A DNA stretch of 64,000 nucleotides from Lutacidiplasma sp049802875 (GCA_049802875.1 JBARNH010000028.1:1-64000), one strand, 5' to 3'; positions 50,169-58,494 are shown, numbered from the stretch's first letter. Notes: a model not told the origin generated them from the sequence alone. A program made the numbers and translations.

Positions 50169-50639
50169 ATGGCGAATCCCACCGCGACGCTGAAGACGAC
50201 GCTCGGTGATATCCGAATCGAGCTGTTCCGAGACCGCGCCCCGAAGACCGTCGAGAACTTCGTCACGCTGGCCCAGAAGGGGTTCTACAACGGAGTCCTG
50301 TTCCATCGAGTCATTCCGGGATTCATGATCCAGGGCGGGGACCCGAAAGGCGACGGGACGGGAGGACCCGGCTACGAGATCAAGGACGAGTTCCACCCGA
50401 CCCTACGACACGATGGACCCGGCGTACTCTCGATGGCGAACGCCGGCCCCAACACGGGCGGGAGCCAGTTCTTCATCACGCTCGCGAAGACCTCCCACCT
50501 CGACGGAAAACACGCGGTGTTCGGTCGCGTGACCGGCGGGCAGGACGTCATCGAGAGGATCGGGAACGTGCCCCGGGACGCCCGCGACCGACCCCGGACG
50601 CCGGTCCGGATCCTCGAGGCTTCGATCCAAGGCGGGTGA
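50169..50639 (+). CDS. Cyclophilin-type peptidyl-prolyl isomerase
   Basis: 156 residues with all cyclophilin blocks: TLGDIRIELFRDRAPKTVENFVTLA, FHRVIPGFMIQGGDP (catalytic Arg in FHRVI), MANAGPNTGGSQFFIT and HAVFGRV. Cytosolic, no signal. A TATA-like TCTTTTAGC about 25-33 nt upstream supports ATG 50169. It catalyses cis-trans isomerisation of Pro peptide bonds in folding. Confidence 0.95.
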   Translation: MANPTATLKTTLGDIRIELFRDRAPKTVENFVTLAQKGFYNGVLFHRVIPGFMIQGGDPKGDGTGGPGYEIKDEFHPTLRHDGPGVLSMANAGPNTGGSQFFITLAKTSHLDGKHAVFGRVTGGQDVIERIGNVPRDARDRPRTPVRILEASIQGG

Positions 50640-50654
50640 CCCGCCCCCGGAACC

Positions 50655-51152
50655 TCAGGGTGGGAAATCGAACGGGAGACGTTCCTTCGGCGCCGTGCTG
50701 TCCTCGATCAAGGTCAAGGCCCCCGCCCCGAGGGCCAACGCCGGAACGATAAGGAGCAAAAGGATCAGGTTGGAGTATCCGAGTGCGAGGGCGACCCCCG
50801 CGCCCGGTATCGCCAGATCGTAGGTCGCGTCGACCAGGACCACCCAGAGGTAGGCGAGCGTCACGACGGCGGTCGCCACCGAGAGGGGGCCGAAGGCGGC
50901 CGTGGGTTTCAGAATGTACCGGGCCATGACGAGGGCCGTGATCGCGATCCCCGCCACCTCCACGGTGGCGATCGGGATCGGCAGCGGGATCCCGTGCACC
51001 GAGAGAAAGGTCAGGACCGCGACCGGCAGCCCGATCAGGATGACGACCAACGGGATCAACCGCAACGCCCCGCCCAGGATCCGCCACCCGAGCGGCGGGA
51101 TACGGTAGCCCGCGACCGTCGGGGCGGTCGTAGTCGCCGTGGGCACGCTCAC
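50655..51152 (-). CDS. Polytopic membrane protein, coupled to 51149 gene
   Basis: About 165 residues from GTG 51152. The GTG overlaps the previous gene's TGA (GTGA), so the two are translationally coupled. Five or so hydrophobic segments from residue 25 onward (GALRLIPLVVILIGLPVAVL, IATVEVAGIAITALVM, LSVATAVVTLAYLWVVLV, LALGYSNLILLLLIVPALAL). No family recognised. The tail is short and soluble. Partner of the anchored ectodomain protein upstream. Confidence 0.65.
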   Translation of the reverse strand: MSVPTATTTAPTVAGYRIPPLGWRILGGALRLIPLVVILIGLPVAVLTFLSVHGIPLPIPIATVEVAGIAITALVMARYILKPTAAFGPLSVATAVVTLAYLWVVLVDATYDLAIPGAGVALALGYSNLILLLLIVPALALGAGALTLIEDSTAPKERLPFDFPP

Positions 51153-51967
51153 GGGATCGCCTCCGGGGGCAACGAGACACCGAACCCGCTCCCGACAAAC
51201 TCCGAGTCGACCTGCCCGCCGGACGGGTTGCACCCCGAAGCGAGCGCAGCGTACTGGGTATTGGAGTACGGGCTGTCGGGGGGCACGTTCATCGAGAACG
51301 CGCCTTGAGCGCAATCCGGCCCCGTCGGCGGCACCACCTGATATTCCAGCGCGCCTGCATCGGCGAAGCTCGCGTCATCCGAGAAGGCGATCGTTACGGG
51401 GACCGACTCCGACCCGTTCACCATCTCGGGCGCGCCGACCCTGGCGGTCAGGTTGTCGAACGGCGCCCCCCAGGCTTTCTGAGTGGAAATGTCGACCGAT
51501 ACCGAGAACAGGTACGCGTAGCTCGCGTTGCCCCAGACGTTCCAATCGAGGGACTGGCTCTGGGTGAGGAGCGACATGCCCGCCGCGGTCATCGGGATAT
51601 ACAACGCGACCGGGAGGCTCTCGTTGGAGCCGGAGGCGATATCGACGGGGCCGGCCGTGGAGTCGAGGAGCAGCGCCTCCGTGCCGTTCAGTACACGGAA
51701 GTGGAGCGCGAACTGTTGGATGGTGAACATGCCGGGGTTCGTCAGGTGGAAGGACGTCGTGATGCCGATCGTGTCGTTCGACTCGAGCGCCACCGTCGAG
51801 CTGCCGACGCTCGGGCGGGTTTTGACCACCTGGACGGCCGAGTACGCGACGATCCCCACGAAGACGATGATCAGCACCAGGGCCAGCGCCGACGCCCGAC
51901 GGAGGGCGCGGGCCGCCCGGTAGATTCCGGGCGGACGTGGACGAGGATGGTATAACGGGCTTGCCAC
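51149..51967 (-). CDS. Signal-anchored extracytoplasmic protein, LEA-like
   Basis: 272 residues from GTG 51967. Arg-rich N-terminus, one membrane helix (ASALALVLIIVFVGIVAYSAV at about 26-46), then an ectodomain with repeated strands (TIGITTSFHLTNPGMFTIQQFALHFRV; SNESLPVALYIPM; ESVPVTIAFSDD) and many N-x-S/T sequons. The pattern of conserved NPG and strand-rich repeats recalls late-embryogenesis-abundant (LEA_2)-like domains in archaeal surface proteins; this is a fold-level guess. Minus-strand TATA-like GTGTTATACG 14-23 nt upstream. Coupled to the downstream membrane gene. Confidence 0.65.
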   Translation of the reverse strand: MASPLYHPRPRPPGIYRAARALRRASALALVLIIVFVGIVAYSAVQVVKTRPSVGSSTVALESNDTIGITTSFHLTNPGMFTIQQFALHFRVLNGTEALLLDSTAGPVDIASGSNESLPVALYIPMTAAGMSLLTQSQSLDWNVWGNASYAYLFSVSVDISTQKAWGAPFDNLTARVGAPEMVNGSESVPVTIAFSDDASFADAGALEYQVVPPTGPDCAQGAFSMNVPPDSPYSNTQYAALASGCNPSGGQVDSEFVGSGFGVSLPPEAIP

Positions 51968-52159
51968 GGGGGTTCGCCGTCGTATAACACGCCTACCCCC
52001 ACCTTGTATACCTGTCGCTGGCCCCCGAGGGGGGTCCTCGGCGCCTCAGCCGCCCGTTGTGTCCTGTCGCCCGCCCCCCCTACGGAAATCGGGTCGATGG
52101 CCCCAGCGGGAGGCGGATTGGGGGGGTTCCCCCAGCGAATCTCGGCGGGAGGCCCCGAG

Positions 52160-52557
52160 TTACTTCTTAGGGAAGTGAGAGATTTCCCAAAGGTTCCCCT
52201 CCGGATCCTCGAAGAATGCGAACCGTTGCCCATCGCTCCGACTCGCCGGAGCCTGCACGAACTTGACTCCTTTCTGACGGAGCTCCTCGTACGCGCGGTC
52301 CGCGTCGTCGAGAAAGACCGCGAAGTAGTTTCGCTGCAAGGGGCTCTCCTCGGGTCGCACCCGTTCCTGGGGGATCTCTCGGGCGAGCCCCGCGGCCGAG
52401 ACTAGCGCCACCCCCGGCCCCCCTTGTCACCGAAGGTCAGGTAGGCGAATCCGTCCTGAAGTTCCCGCAGTTTCAATCCGAGCTTATCCCGGTAGAATTC
52501 GGCGCACTTCTTGACGTCGCGGACGGTCAGGGCGCAAGCGTTCACGTGGTCGAACAT
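52160..52557 (-). pseudogene. VOC-family protein split by a frameshift
   Basis: The N-terminal half starts at ATG 52557 (FDHVNACALTVRDVKKCAEFY; GFAYLTFGDKGG) and runs into a stop at 52402. The C-terminal half continues in another frame (ALVSAAGLAREIP; FAVFLDDADRAYEELRQKGVKF; FFEDPEGNLWEISHF). Joined, they make a complete single-domain VOC protein of about 130 residues. The break lies between two homopolymers (five and six C on the plus strand, 52411-52423), so a sequencing or assembly slip is as likely as a true mutation. Confidence 0.75.
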
Positions 52558-52703
52558 CGTCTTTCGAGTCTTCCGACGCCGCTCTGCGGCGACCGGGTCG
52601 ACTCGCCCTAGTACTCCAATCCGTGTATAAGGTCGGTGAGGACGAACGATTCTCACGACCGTCGTTCCGCACCGACCAATCCCGGGTGGTCTTCGGGAGC
52701 GCC

Positions 52704-52776
52704 AGCCACTGGAGGGACTTGAACCCTCGGCCTGCTGATTACGAATCAGCTGCTCTGCCAACTGAGCTACAGTGGC
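52704..52776 (-). tRNA. tRNA-Thr (anticodon CGT)
   Basis: Cloverleaf on the minus strand: acceptor GCCACTG/CAGTGGC (7 bp), D stem GCTC/GAGC, anticodon stem GCTGA/TCAGC with loop TTCGTAA (anticodon CGT, reads ACG), variable AGGCC, T stem GAGGG/CCCTC with loop TTCAAGT. Discriminator T. No intron and no encoded CCA. CGT for Thr suits a G+C-rich genome. Confidence 0.95.
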
Positions 52777-52800
52777 GCCAACCTCCGCACGACAGGAGGC

Positions 52801-52810
52801 GGACTATAAT
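52801..52810 (-). promoter_or_regulatory. TATA-like element for tRNA-Thr
   Basis: Minus-strand ATTATAGTCC, 25-34 nt upstream of the tRNA 5' end, the expected position of an archaeal TATA box. Confidence 0.6.
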
Positions 52811-52814
52811 GATG

Positions 52815-53106
52815 GCGGCTCCGTTGGTCCGTTGGATCGTGCTTCGGCGACGAGAAGTCACCGATGGGGCCCCACCGGGTCTCTGAATTCAACGGCCGGA
52901 CCTACCGGGCCCTCGTCGCGGTCGGAGTCGGAGGACCCCGAACTAACGCGCCGTGCCGGGGCGGCCATGCTCCGTGAGCTGACGGACCGAAGGGCGTTCC
53001 GCTGGGGCAATTACCCTCGCGCGGGAGGCACAGAGGGACCACCCCAACGCGAATCGGGCGGGGCCGCTCCGCCGGGGACGTGGGGGTGGTTCGGGCAATT
53101 CGAGGG
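52815..53106. other. Gene-free stretch between tRNA promoter and nadM
   Basis: About 290 bases after the tRNA promoter. Frames here are short and biased. No hairpin, repeat or small gene with family features was seen. Confidence 0.35.
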
Positions 53107-53646
53107 TCAATCCCGGGCCGTTTCGGAAGCGCGGTCGGGGCTTTGCCGGAGTACCGCGAGGCGGGCGGGGGCACCCAATTCGACGAGATATTCAACGACC
53201 GCCGGTGGCACGAGCGGTCTCCACCCTTCGTCGCGCGCGAGATGATCTCGGACCGTCGCTCCCTCGAACTTCGAGCGCTCGACCAGCGACGGACTCTCGA
53301 CCGGGTACCGGGCCTGCTCGAAAAGGAGCCGCGTGAGGGGGTTGTTGGTGTAGACGCGCTCGAACGGGGGGAGGAGCGACTCGACATACCGTACCCAGAG
53401 GGAGTGGCGTTGGATGTCGGGCAGCGGCACGGCGACCACCCTGTCGATCTCGGCCTCCCGCAGCGCACGGGCGATCATCTCGGCCCGTTCCCCGGAAGTG
53501 AACGGGTTCTTCCACGTGTACGACTCCTGGGCGCTGCCGATCCCGAGGATCAGTTCGTCGTCGGGGCGAGCCGAACGAATCTCTCGGACGACCGCGAGGT
53601 GCCCCCGGTGGAGGGGCTGGAATCGTCCGATGAGTACCCCGCGCAC
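53107..53646 (-). CDS. nadM: Nicotinamide-nucleotide adenylyltransferase (archaeal type)
   Basis: 179 residues from GTG 53646. The nucleotidyltransferase signature GRFQPLHRGH gives the HxGH motif at H13-x-x-H16. LILGIGSAQESYTWKNPFTSGERAEMI and TNNPLTRLLF follow, as in archaeal NMNAT. The canonical C-terminal S-G-T-x-I/V-R is replaced by FEGATVRDHL, retaining the final R. It makes NAD from NMN and ATP. Third gene of the lonB operon, 13 nt after the small Cys protein. Confidence 0.93.
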   Translation of the reverse strand: MRGVLIGRFQPLHRGHLAVVREIRSARPDDELILGIGSAQESYTWKNPFTSGERAEMIARALREAEIDRVVAVPLPDIQRHSLWVRYVESLLPPFERVYTNNPLTRLLFEQARYPVESPSLVERSKFEGATVRDHLARDEGWRPLVPPAVVEYLVELGAPARLAVLRQSPDRASETARD

Positions 53647-53659
53647 GATGGCGTTGATA

Positions 53660-53905
53660 TCACTCGGGGCTCAAATCTTCCACGTCGTCCAAGAACTCAT
53701 CGATGTGCGGACACCGGGCGGTGAGGTAGTGGCGGCAGTGAGAACAGTGCTTGTCGTTCCACGACGGAAGGAGCTGGTGATTGAACTCGTAGCACGGTCG
53801 GTTCGTGAACCGATCCTCCTCGTCCTCGTCATCCCCCGGCTCGGGCGGCGAAAAGGGACGCGACGAAAGGGGCGCGTGCACCGGGCTACGGAACGTCCCC
53901 TTCAC
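53660..53905 (-). CDS. Small Cys-rich protein in the lonB-nadM operon
   Basis: 81 residues. N-terminus Pro/Ser/Arg, an acidic run (DDEDEED) at about 25-31, then four cysteines: C38, C54, C57, C65 (RPCYEFNHQ; HCSHCRHYLTARCPHID), a probable metal site with adjacent His. C-terminus acidic. ATG 53905 overlaps the lonB stop (ATGA), so it is translationally coupled. Positioned between LonB and NadM; I do not know its function. Confidence 0.8.
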   Translation of the reverse strand: MKGTFRSPVHAPLSSRPFSPPEPGDDEDEEDRFTNRPCYEFNHQLLPSWNDKHCSHCRHYLTARCPHIDEFLDDVEDLSPE

Positions 53906-55929
53906 GACCCCGCCGGCCGTCCCGGTGGCGTTGGCGCGGTGACGGCGGGCACCGCGGGCACTTCCTCGCCGGTGCGGCTCGTGGCGTGGACCATCGCGGC
54001 CAGACGTTCGAGCAACGACTCCTTCTTGGACCCCTGGCCCACGAGGGCGTACTTGAGCACATCCCGCAGCGTCCCGACCGGGATCACCTCGATCGCTCCG
54101 CGGTACCGCGACTCGAGCACGAGGTCGTCGACGTTATCCTCGGGGATCAGGACGCGCTTGATGCCGGAGTCGGCCGCTGCCTCGACCTTCGCGGTCACGC
54201 CGCCGACGGGCAGTACCTGACCGCGTACCGAAAGCGATCCGGTCATGGCCACCGACTGGTCGACGGGGACGCCTTCGAGAGCGCTGATGACGGCCGTGGC
54301 GATCGAGACCGACGCACTGTCGCCTTCGACTCCGTCCGACGTGCCGACGAACTGGATGTGGATGTCGTAGCGAGAGATGTCCTCGCCGGTGTACTTCTTG
54401 ATCAGCGCACTGACGTTCTGGACCGCTTCCCGCGCGATCTCACCGAGCTTCCCTGTCGCGACCACGACGCCGCCGTCCCTCGTCTGAGCGGGCGTGACCT
54501 CGGCGACGATCGGAAGGACGATCCCGGAGAACTCCGCCATCCCCGTCTGCGCGTTGATCGCGGCCAACCCGTTGACCACGCCGACAGCCGACCCTTCGGT
54601 CGAGAACATCCGGTACTCCTTGCGGCGCTCGATGTACCGGTCAGCGATCTGCTGCTCCAGGGAACGGCTCGCCCGCTTTGCCCGCACGACCTGTTCGGCG
54701 TGGACCATCGGGATCCCTTCGGAGAGCGCGATATCGCCCGCGACGCGGACCAGGCCGCCGAGTTCGCGGAGGCGGAGGGTGAGCTGGCCGGAACGTCCCG
54801 ACCGGCGCTGCGCTTCCCGAACGACCTCGAGGACCGCCCGGGTGTCGAAGTGCGGGATCTTCTTGTCCTTGAGGATCTCCTGGGCCACGAACCTAACGAG
54901 TTTCATCCGGTTCTCCGGCGTGTCGGGCATCGTCGTCTTGACGTAGAGCTCGTACCCGTACCCCCGGATGCGTGAGCGCAAGGCTGGGTGCATCGTCTGC
55001 ACGCTGTCGATATTCCCTGCCGCGACGAGGACGAAATCCGACGGGACGGGCTCGGTCTTGACCATCGCACCGGCGGAGCGCTCCGACTGGCCGACGATCG
55101 AGAACTTGCGCTCCTGCAGAGCGGTGAGCAGCGAGTGCTGGCTCTCGATCTTCAGTAGGTTGATCTCGTCGAGGAACAGCACCCCGCCGTTCGCCCGGTG
55201 GATCGCGCCGACCTCCACCCGGTCGTGCGGAGGCGTCTCGAGTCCCCCCGATTGGAACGGGTCGTGCTTGACGTCCCCGAGGAGCGCACCGGCGTGCGCC
55301 CCGGTGGCGTCAATGAACGGCGGCCGGTCATCGGGAGAATGCGATACCAGGAGCTTGGCCACTCCGACCCCGGAGTCATTCCGTCCGCCCGAGAAGCGAA
55401 CGAGCGCGTAAATGATGAAAACGATCAGTATCCCGACGAGCAGCGCGGTCAGGTCGTGGGTCGTGAGCACGATATAGAGCGTGAACGCGAAAACGGCCAG
55501 CGACAGCACGATGAACAGGATCGTCCGTTGCTCCTTCTTCTGCGCCGCCTCGAGCTTCTGGGCCGCGACGATCTCCTTGCCCTTGCCCGCCGGTACGACG
55601 CGGATCTTCGGCTCGTTCGAATCCTCGTTGTTCGGGTACGCGAGGATGTCCTGGAGCTGCTCCTTGGGCAGGAAATCGACCATCGCCCGGGCGAGCATGC
55701 TCTTTCCCGTGCCGGGCTCGCCGATCAGCATCATGTGCCGCTTCTGGGTGGCGGCCTTCCGAGCGACCTCGACGGCCTCGTCCTGCCCGATCACCTGGTC
55801 GAGGAGCCGGGGCGGAACCTCGATCTGAGCCGTCGACTGGAACGGGAGGGTCTTCCCCCACTCCTCCAGCTCGTTGGCCGACGCAGGCTCGGCGGAATCG
55901 TTCGACGGTGTATCCGCGCCTTCTGCCAT
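53902..55929 (-). CDS. lonB: Archaeal Lon protease (LonB)
   Basis: 675 residues. AAA+ domain with Walker A GEPGTGKS (70-77) and Walker B GGVLFLDEIN (248-257); two membrane helices at about 137-157 and 162-178 inserted in the ATPase region, the mark of membrane-bound archaeal LonB. Proteolytic domain with catalytic S538 (GDSAS) and K581 (TAKVEAA). Degrades misfolded and regulatory proteins at the cytoplasmic membrane. First gene of the lonB-Cys protein-nadM operon, with a strong TATA-like element and a small palindrome upstream. Confidence 0.97.
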   Translation of the reverse strand: MAEGADTPSNDSAEPASANELEEWGKTLPFQSTAQIEVPPRLLDQVIGQDEAVEVARKAATQKRHMMLIGEPGTGKSMLARAMVDFLPKEQLQDILAYPNNEDSNEPKIRVVPAGKGKEIVAAQKLEAAQKKEQRTILFIVLSLAVFAFTLYIVLTTHDLTALLVGILIVFIIYALVRFSGGRNDSGVGVAKLLVSHSPDDRPPFIDATGAHAGALLGDVKHDPFQSGGLETPPHDRVEVGAIHRANGGVLFLDEINLLKIESQHSLLTALQERKFSIVGQSERSAGAMVKTEPVPSDFVLVAAGNIDSVQTMHPALRSRIRGYGYELYVKTTMPDTPENRMKLVRFVAQEILKDKKIPHFDTRAVLEVVREAQRRSGRSGQLTLRLRELGGLVRVAGDIALSEGIPMVHAEQVVRAKRASRSLEQQIADRYIERRKEYRMFSTEGSAVGVVNGLAAINAQTGMAEFSGIVLPIVAEVTPAQTRDGGVVVATGKLGEIAREAVQNVSALIKKYTGEDISRYDIHIQFVGTSDGVEGDSASVSIATAVISALEGVPVDQSVAMTGSLSVRGQVLPVGGVTAKVEAAADSGIKRVLIPEDNVDDLVLESRYRGAIEVIPVGTLRDVLKYALVGQGSKKESLLERLAAMVHATSRTGEEVPAVPAVTAPTPPGRPAGS

Positions 55930-55954
55930 GCAGGCGTCTCGGCTCGCCTTCGCG

Positions 55955-55965
55955 GGCGTTACGCC
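55955..55965. promoter_or_regulatory. Palindrome GGCGTTACGCC at the lonB promoter
   Basis: 11-bp palindrome with 5-bp arms around one T, 26-36 nt upstream of ATG 55929. It is centred near the transcription start predicted from the TATA element at 55985-55994. A related GGCGTAAC recurs near 56010. Possible operator. Confidence 0.4.
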
Positions 55966-55984
55966 GGCCGAACTATGGGGAGGT

Positions 55985-55994
55985 CTCTATAAAT
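55985..55994 (-). promoter_or_regulatory. TATA-like element for lonB
   Basis: Minus-strand GATTTATAGA in a G+C-rich context, 56-65 nt upstream of ATG 55929. The plus strand reads TCTATAAATC. Confidence 0.6.
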
Positions 55995-56070
55995 CACTTA
56001 GGGGAGGACGGCGTAACCTGCGAACGCGGACTCCTCGGGAAACCCTCGAGGAGCGCGTCGCAGGGTCGCT

Positions 56071-56080
56071 TGTTATCTAT
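56071..56080 (+). promoter_or_regulatory. TATA-like element for folD
   Basis: TGTTATCTAT, 31-40 nt upstream of GTG 56111. It sets the folD start inside a much longer open frame. Confidence 0.45.
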
Positions 56081-56110
56081 CAACCCGGGCTCCGGCGCCG
56101 GGCGCCAATC

Positions 56111-57004
56111 GTGACCGTTCGGCTCGAGGGAAAACCGGTCGCGGAAGCGATCGACGCGCACACTCGAGCTCAGATCCGCGCCGCCGGACCCGGAGCCGCT
56201 CCCCCCTCGCTGGTGAGCGTCCATCGGGCGATCGAGGGTCCGTTTCGTTTCTACGTGAAACGCCAGTCGAAGGCGGCGGAGGCGGTCGGGATCCAGATGC
56301 GCGAGGAACCGATCGACCCTGCGGACGGGCCCGCAGAACTTTCTCAGCGAATGGACGTTCTGGACCGCGACGCTTCGGTCCACGCGGTGCTGCTCGAACA
56401 CCCGTTACCCCCTCCGTTCGACTTCCTGGGGGCCGTATCGCGGCTGAGGCCGGAGAAGGATGTGGACGGCGTCGGCGCAACGAACCTGGGGCGGCTCGTC
56501 GCCCAGAGGCCCGTGCACGTGCCCGCCGTCGCCCGCGCCGCGATCGCGATCGCCCGTCATTACCGCTTGCCGGTCGAGGGGGAACGAGTGGCGGTCATCG
56601 GGCGCTCGGAAACGGTCGGGCTCCCGCTCGCGATCTGTCTCGCCGGCCGAGGCGAAGGGATGAACGCGACCGTCACCATCGCCCACTCGCGGACGCCCGA
56701 CCTTGCCCGCGCGCTCACCGGCGCGCGAACGATCTTCTCGTGCGTCGGACGCCCCGGACTGCTGAACCGCTCCGTCGTGCCCGAGGGGGCTTCGGTCGTC
56801 GACGTCGGGCTTTCGAGCGTGCCCGACCCGGGCACGAAGAGCGGAGTGCGGGCGGCGGGGGACGCCGACGCCGAGTCGCTCGACGGTTGGGCCGCCGCGC
56901 TCAGCCCGGTTCCCGGGGGAGTGGGACCCGTAACGGTGGCCGAACTGATGGCGGGCGTGGTACGGGCCCGCGATCTGCAGACCTCTCCGGGGGCCGTCCG
57001 ATGA
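56111..57004 (+). CDS. folD: Methylene-tetrahydrofolate dehydrogenase/cyclohydrolase
   Basis: About 297 residues from GTG 56111, where VRLEGKPVAEAI begins the family. Catalytic Lys in FYVKRQSKAAEAVGI, the VLLEHPLPPPFDF block (family QLPLP-like), PEKDVDGV, and the NADP-binding RVAVIGRSETVGLPLA with the C-terminal PGGVGPVTVAELM. Interconverts 5,10-methylene and 10-formyl-tetrahydrofolate. FolD in an archaeon implies folate rather than only methanopterin C1 chemistry. Followed by a coupled Cys-rich gene. Confidence 0.93.
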   Translation: MTVRLEGKPVAEAIDAHTRAQIRAAGPGAAPPSLVSVHRAIEGPFRFYVKRQSKAAEAVGIQMREEPIDPADGPAELSQRMDVLDRDASVHAVLLEHPLPPPFDFLGAVSRLRPEKDVDGVGATNLGRLVAQRPVHVPAVARAAIAIARHYRLPVEGERVAVIGRSETVGLPLAICLAGRGEGMNATVTIAHSRTPDLARALTGARTIFSCVGRPGLLNRSVVPEGASVVDVGLSSVPDPGTKSGVRAAGDADAESLDGWAAALSPVPGGVGPVTVAELMAGVVRARDLQTSPGAVR

Positions 57005-57369
57005 ACGCGACCGCTTCGCCTCCACCCCCGGGACGCACCGGGGGGAAGGGCCCCCTCCACTGCCGGGATTGCCCGATGTGGTACGGCGCCGAGGACGGCG
57101 GATGGGGTCCCTGCTCGATCAAGCATCGGCGAGGGGATCGGCGCTATCTTACCTGGGGCGGGCACGAGTGTGACGAGGGTTACGTTCCGCCGACGACCGC
57201 GCCGGTCTTGACCCGCGCCGACTCGTTGAGCGGATTGCGTTCCACTTCGAGGGCGTCCTCGGTCGGATACACTTCCACCTCGAAGGCGGGCCAGGGCAGG
57301 CGACGGGCGACGCGCCGCAGGACGTCGGGAGCGAGCTCGACGCGACGCCGCTCTCGGTCGATGCGGTAA
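57001..57369 (+). CDS. Cys-rich small protein coupled to folD
   Basis: ATG 57001 overlaps the folD stop (ATGA). The first 65 residues form a compact Cys motif, C21/C24 (HCRDCPMWYG), C38 (GPCSIKHRRG) and C57 (GGHECDEGY), likely a metal site. From about residue 61 the frame overlaps the radical SAM gene on the other strand by 190 bp and turns Ser/Arg-rich. The functional protein is probably the first 65 or so residues. Function unknown. Confidence 0.65.
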   Translation: MNATASPPPPGRTGGKGPLHCRDCPMWYGAEDGGWGPCSIKHRRGDRRYLTWGGHECDEGYVPPTTAPVLTRADSLSGLRSTSRASSVGYTSTSKAGQGRRRATRRRTSGASSTRRRSRSMR

Positions 57370-58319
57370 TCGTTCGGCCCGAGACGAACGCGCTTCGTTA
57401 CGCGCGCGGTCCATCGTGCGAAGTCCCCGTGAGCCGCGGCCTCCACGATGCCGAGAACCACGGTGCCGTCGGCGGTGCGGTCGGCGAACGCAGGCGCGGT
57501 GCGCTCCGCTCGCCGCAGGAGTCGCTGGCGCAGCTGCACTCCGTCCTTGAACCGGGAAGAGCAGTAGTGCACCGGGATCGACAGCCGGACCTCACGGACG
57601 ACGCGTTCGGCGACCGCGCGACTCCCGCGGACCCCCCACCCGTTGCGCGGATCGACTCGATACCCGCGTTCGTGCAGCTGATCTTCGTTCGTTTCCGAGA
57701 ACTCGAGCTCGTTGAGGTTCACGAAATCGACCCCGATCTCGTCCAGGGCGACGAGCAACCGACGTAGCTCGGCCTCCTTCTCGGGGAGGACAGGGATCTC
57801 CACGCCGCGGCGGATCCCCCACTCGGGCGCGGTCTCCAACACCGCCCGGTACGCGCCGCCGCCCCCCGAGAGCGGGCCCCAGAGGTAATGCGGGATGTGC
57901 AGTCGAAACTCGTCCAATCCCGCGGCCGCCAGCCGGCGGAGCTTCTCCGGGTTCGGCTCGTGCGTGTAGAGATGGATGTTGTGCTCGGCGCCGAACTCCC
58001 CCTTCAAGAGCCGAACGTAGTGTTCGACGCGATCGACGACCCCGAGCGGATCGCCGCCCGTGATCCCGGTACCGGCCGCGCCGATCGCGCGGGCCTCTTC
58101 CAGAACGTCGTCGTCCGTGAGGACTCGCCGCTCGTTCGCGTAGATTCCGTCGAGCTGATTCCGCGCCGGGGAAACGGGGCAGTAGAAACAGCGAAACCGA
58201 CAGAGCCCGGTGACGAAGAGGACCATCTTTCGGCCCTCCGCGCACTGAACGCATGCCGGGGAAAGCGTTCCCCGGTGGCTCGACGCCATCGGGAGGAGGT
58301 GGAGGCCGTTCGACTCCAT
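57180..58319 (-). CDS. Radical SAM enzyme
   Basis: 379 residues from ATG 58319. The cluster motif C40-x3-C44-x2-C47 lies in GLCRFRCFYCPVS. TGITGGDPL is the GGE-like SAM-binding motif. Later blocks (HIHLYTHEPNP-like; FRLHIPHYLW; GVEIPVLPEKE; NLNELEFSETN) resemble archaeal radical SAM proteins related to pyruvate-formate-lyase-activating-type enzymes. The C-terminal 80 residues form a beta domain. Substrate unknown. Convergent with folD's downstream Cys-rich gene. Confidence 0.9.
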   Translation of the reverse strand: MESNGLHLLPMASSHRGTLSPACVQCAEGRKMVLFVTGLCRFRCFYCPVSPARNQLDGIYANERRVLTDDDVLEEARAIGAAGTGITGGDPLGVVDRVEHYVRLLKGEFGAEHNIHLYTHEPNPEKLRRLAAAGLDEFRLHIPHYLWGPLSGGGGAYRAVLETAPEWGIRRGVEIPVLPEKEAELRRLLVALDEIGVDFVNLNELEFSETNEDQLHERGYRVDPRNGWGVRGSRAVAERVVREVRLSIPVHYCSSRFKDGVQLRQRLLRRAERTAPAFADRTADGTVVLGIVEAAAHGDFARWTARVTKRVRLGPNDYRIDRERRRVELAPDVLRRVARRLPWPAFEVEVYPTEDALEVERNPLNESARVKTGAVVGGT

Positions 58320-58494
58320 GGAGGCGGAGGGAGGCCGGCCGCGCGGTAAAAGCGTTGCCCGAACGGCCACTCGCGCCAGGGCAGCCCGCCTCCGCTGGTG
58401 GCCGGACGCCACCAAGTGAGACCGAGGGAGCATCGGGGCGCAGGCTCAAATCCCCCGCCCGGATGGGCGCCGCCGACTTCGGAGGAATTCGACG

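Noticed and set aside
52801..52810. Plus-strand ACTATAAT resembling a bacterial -10 box
   Set aside because: Better explained as the minus-strand TATA box of tRNA-Thr, at the right distance from its 5' end; no plus-strand gene follows.
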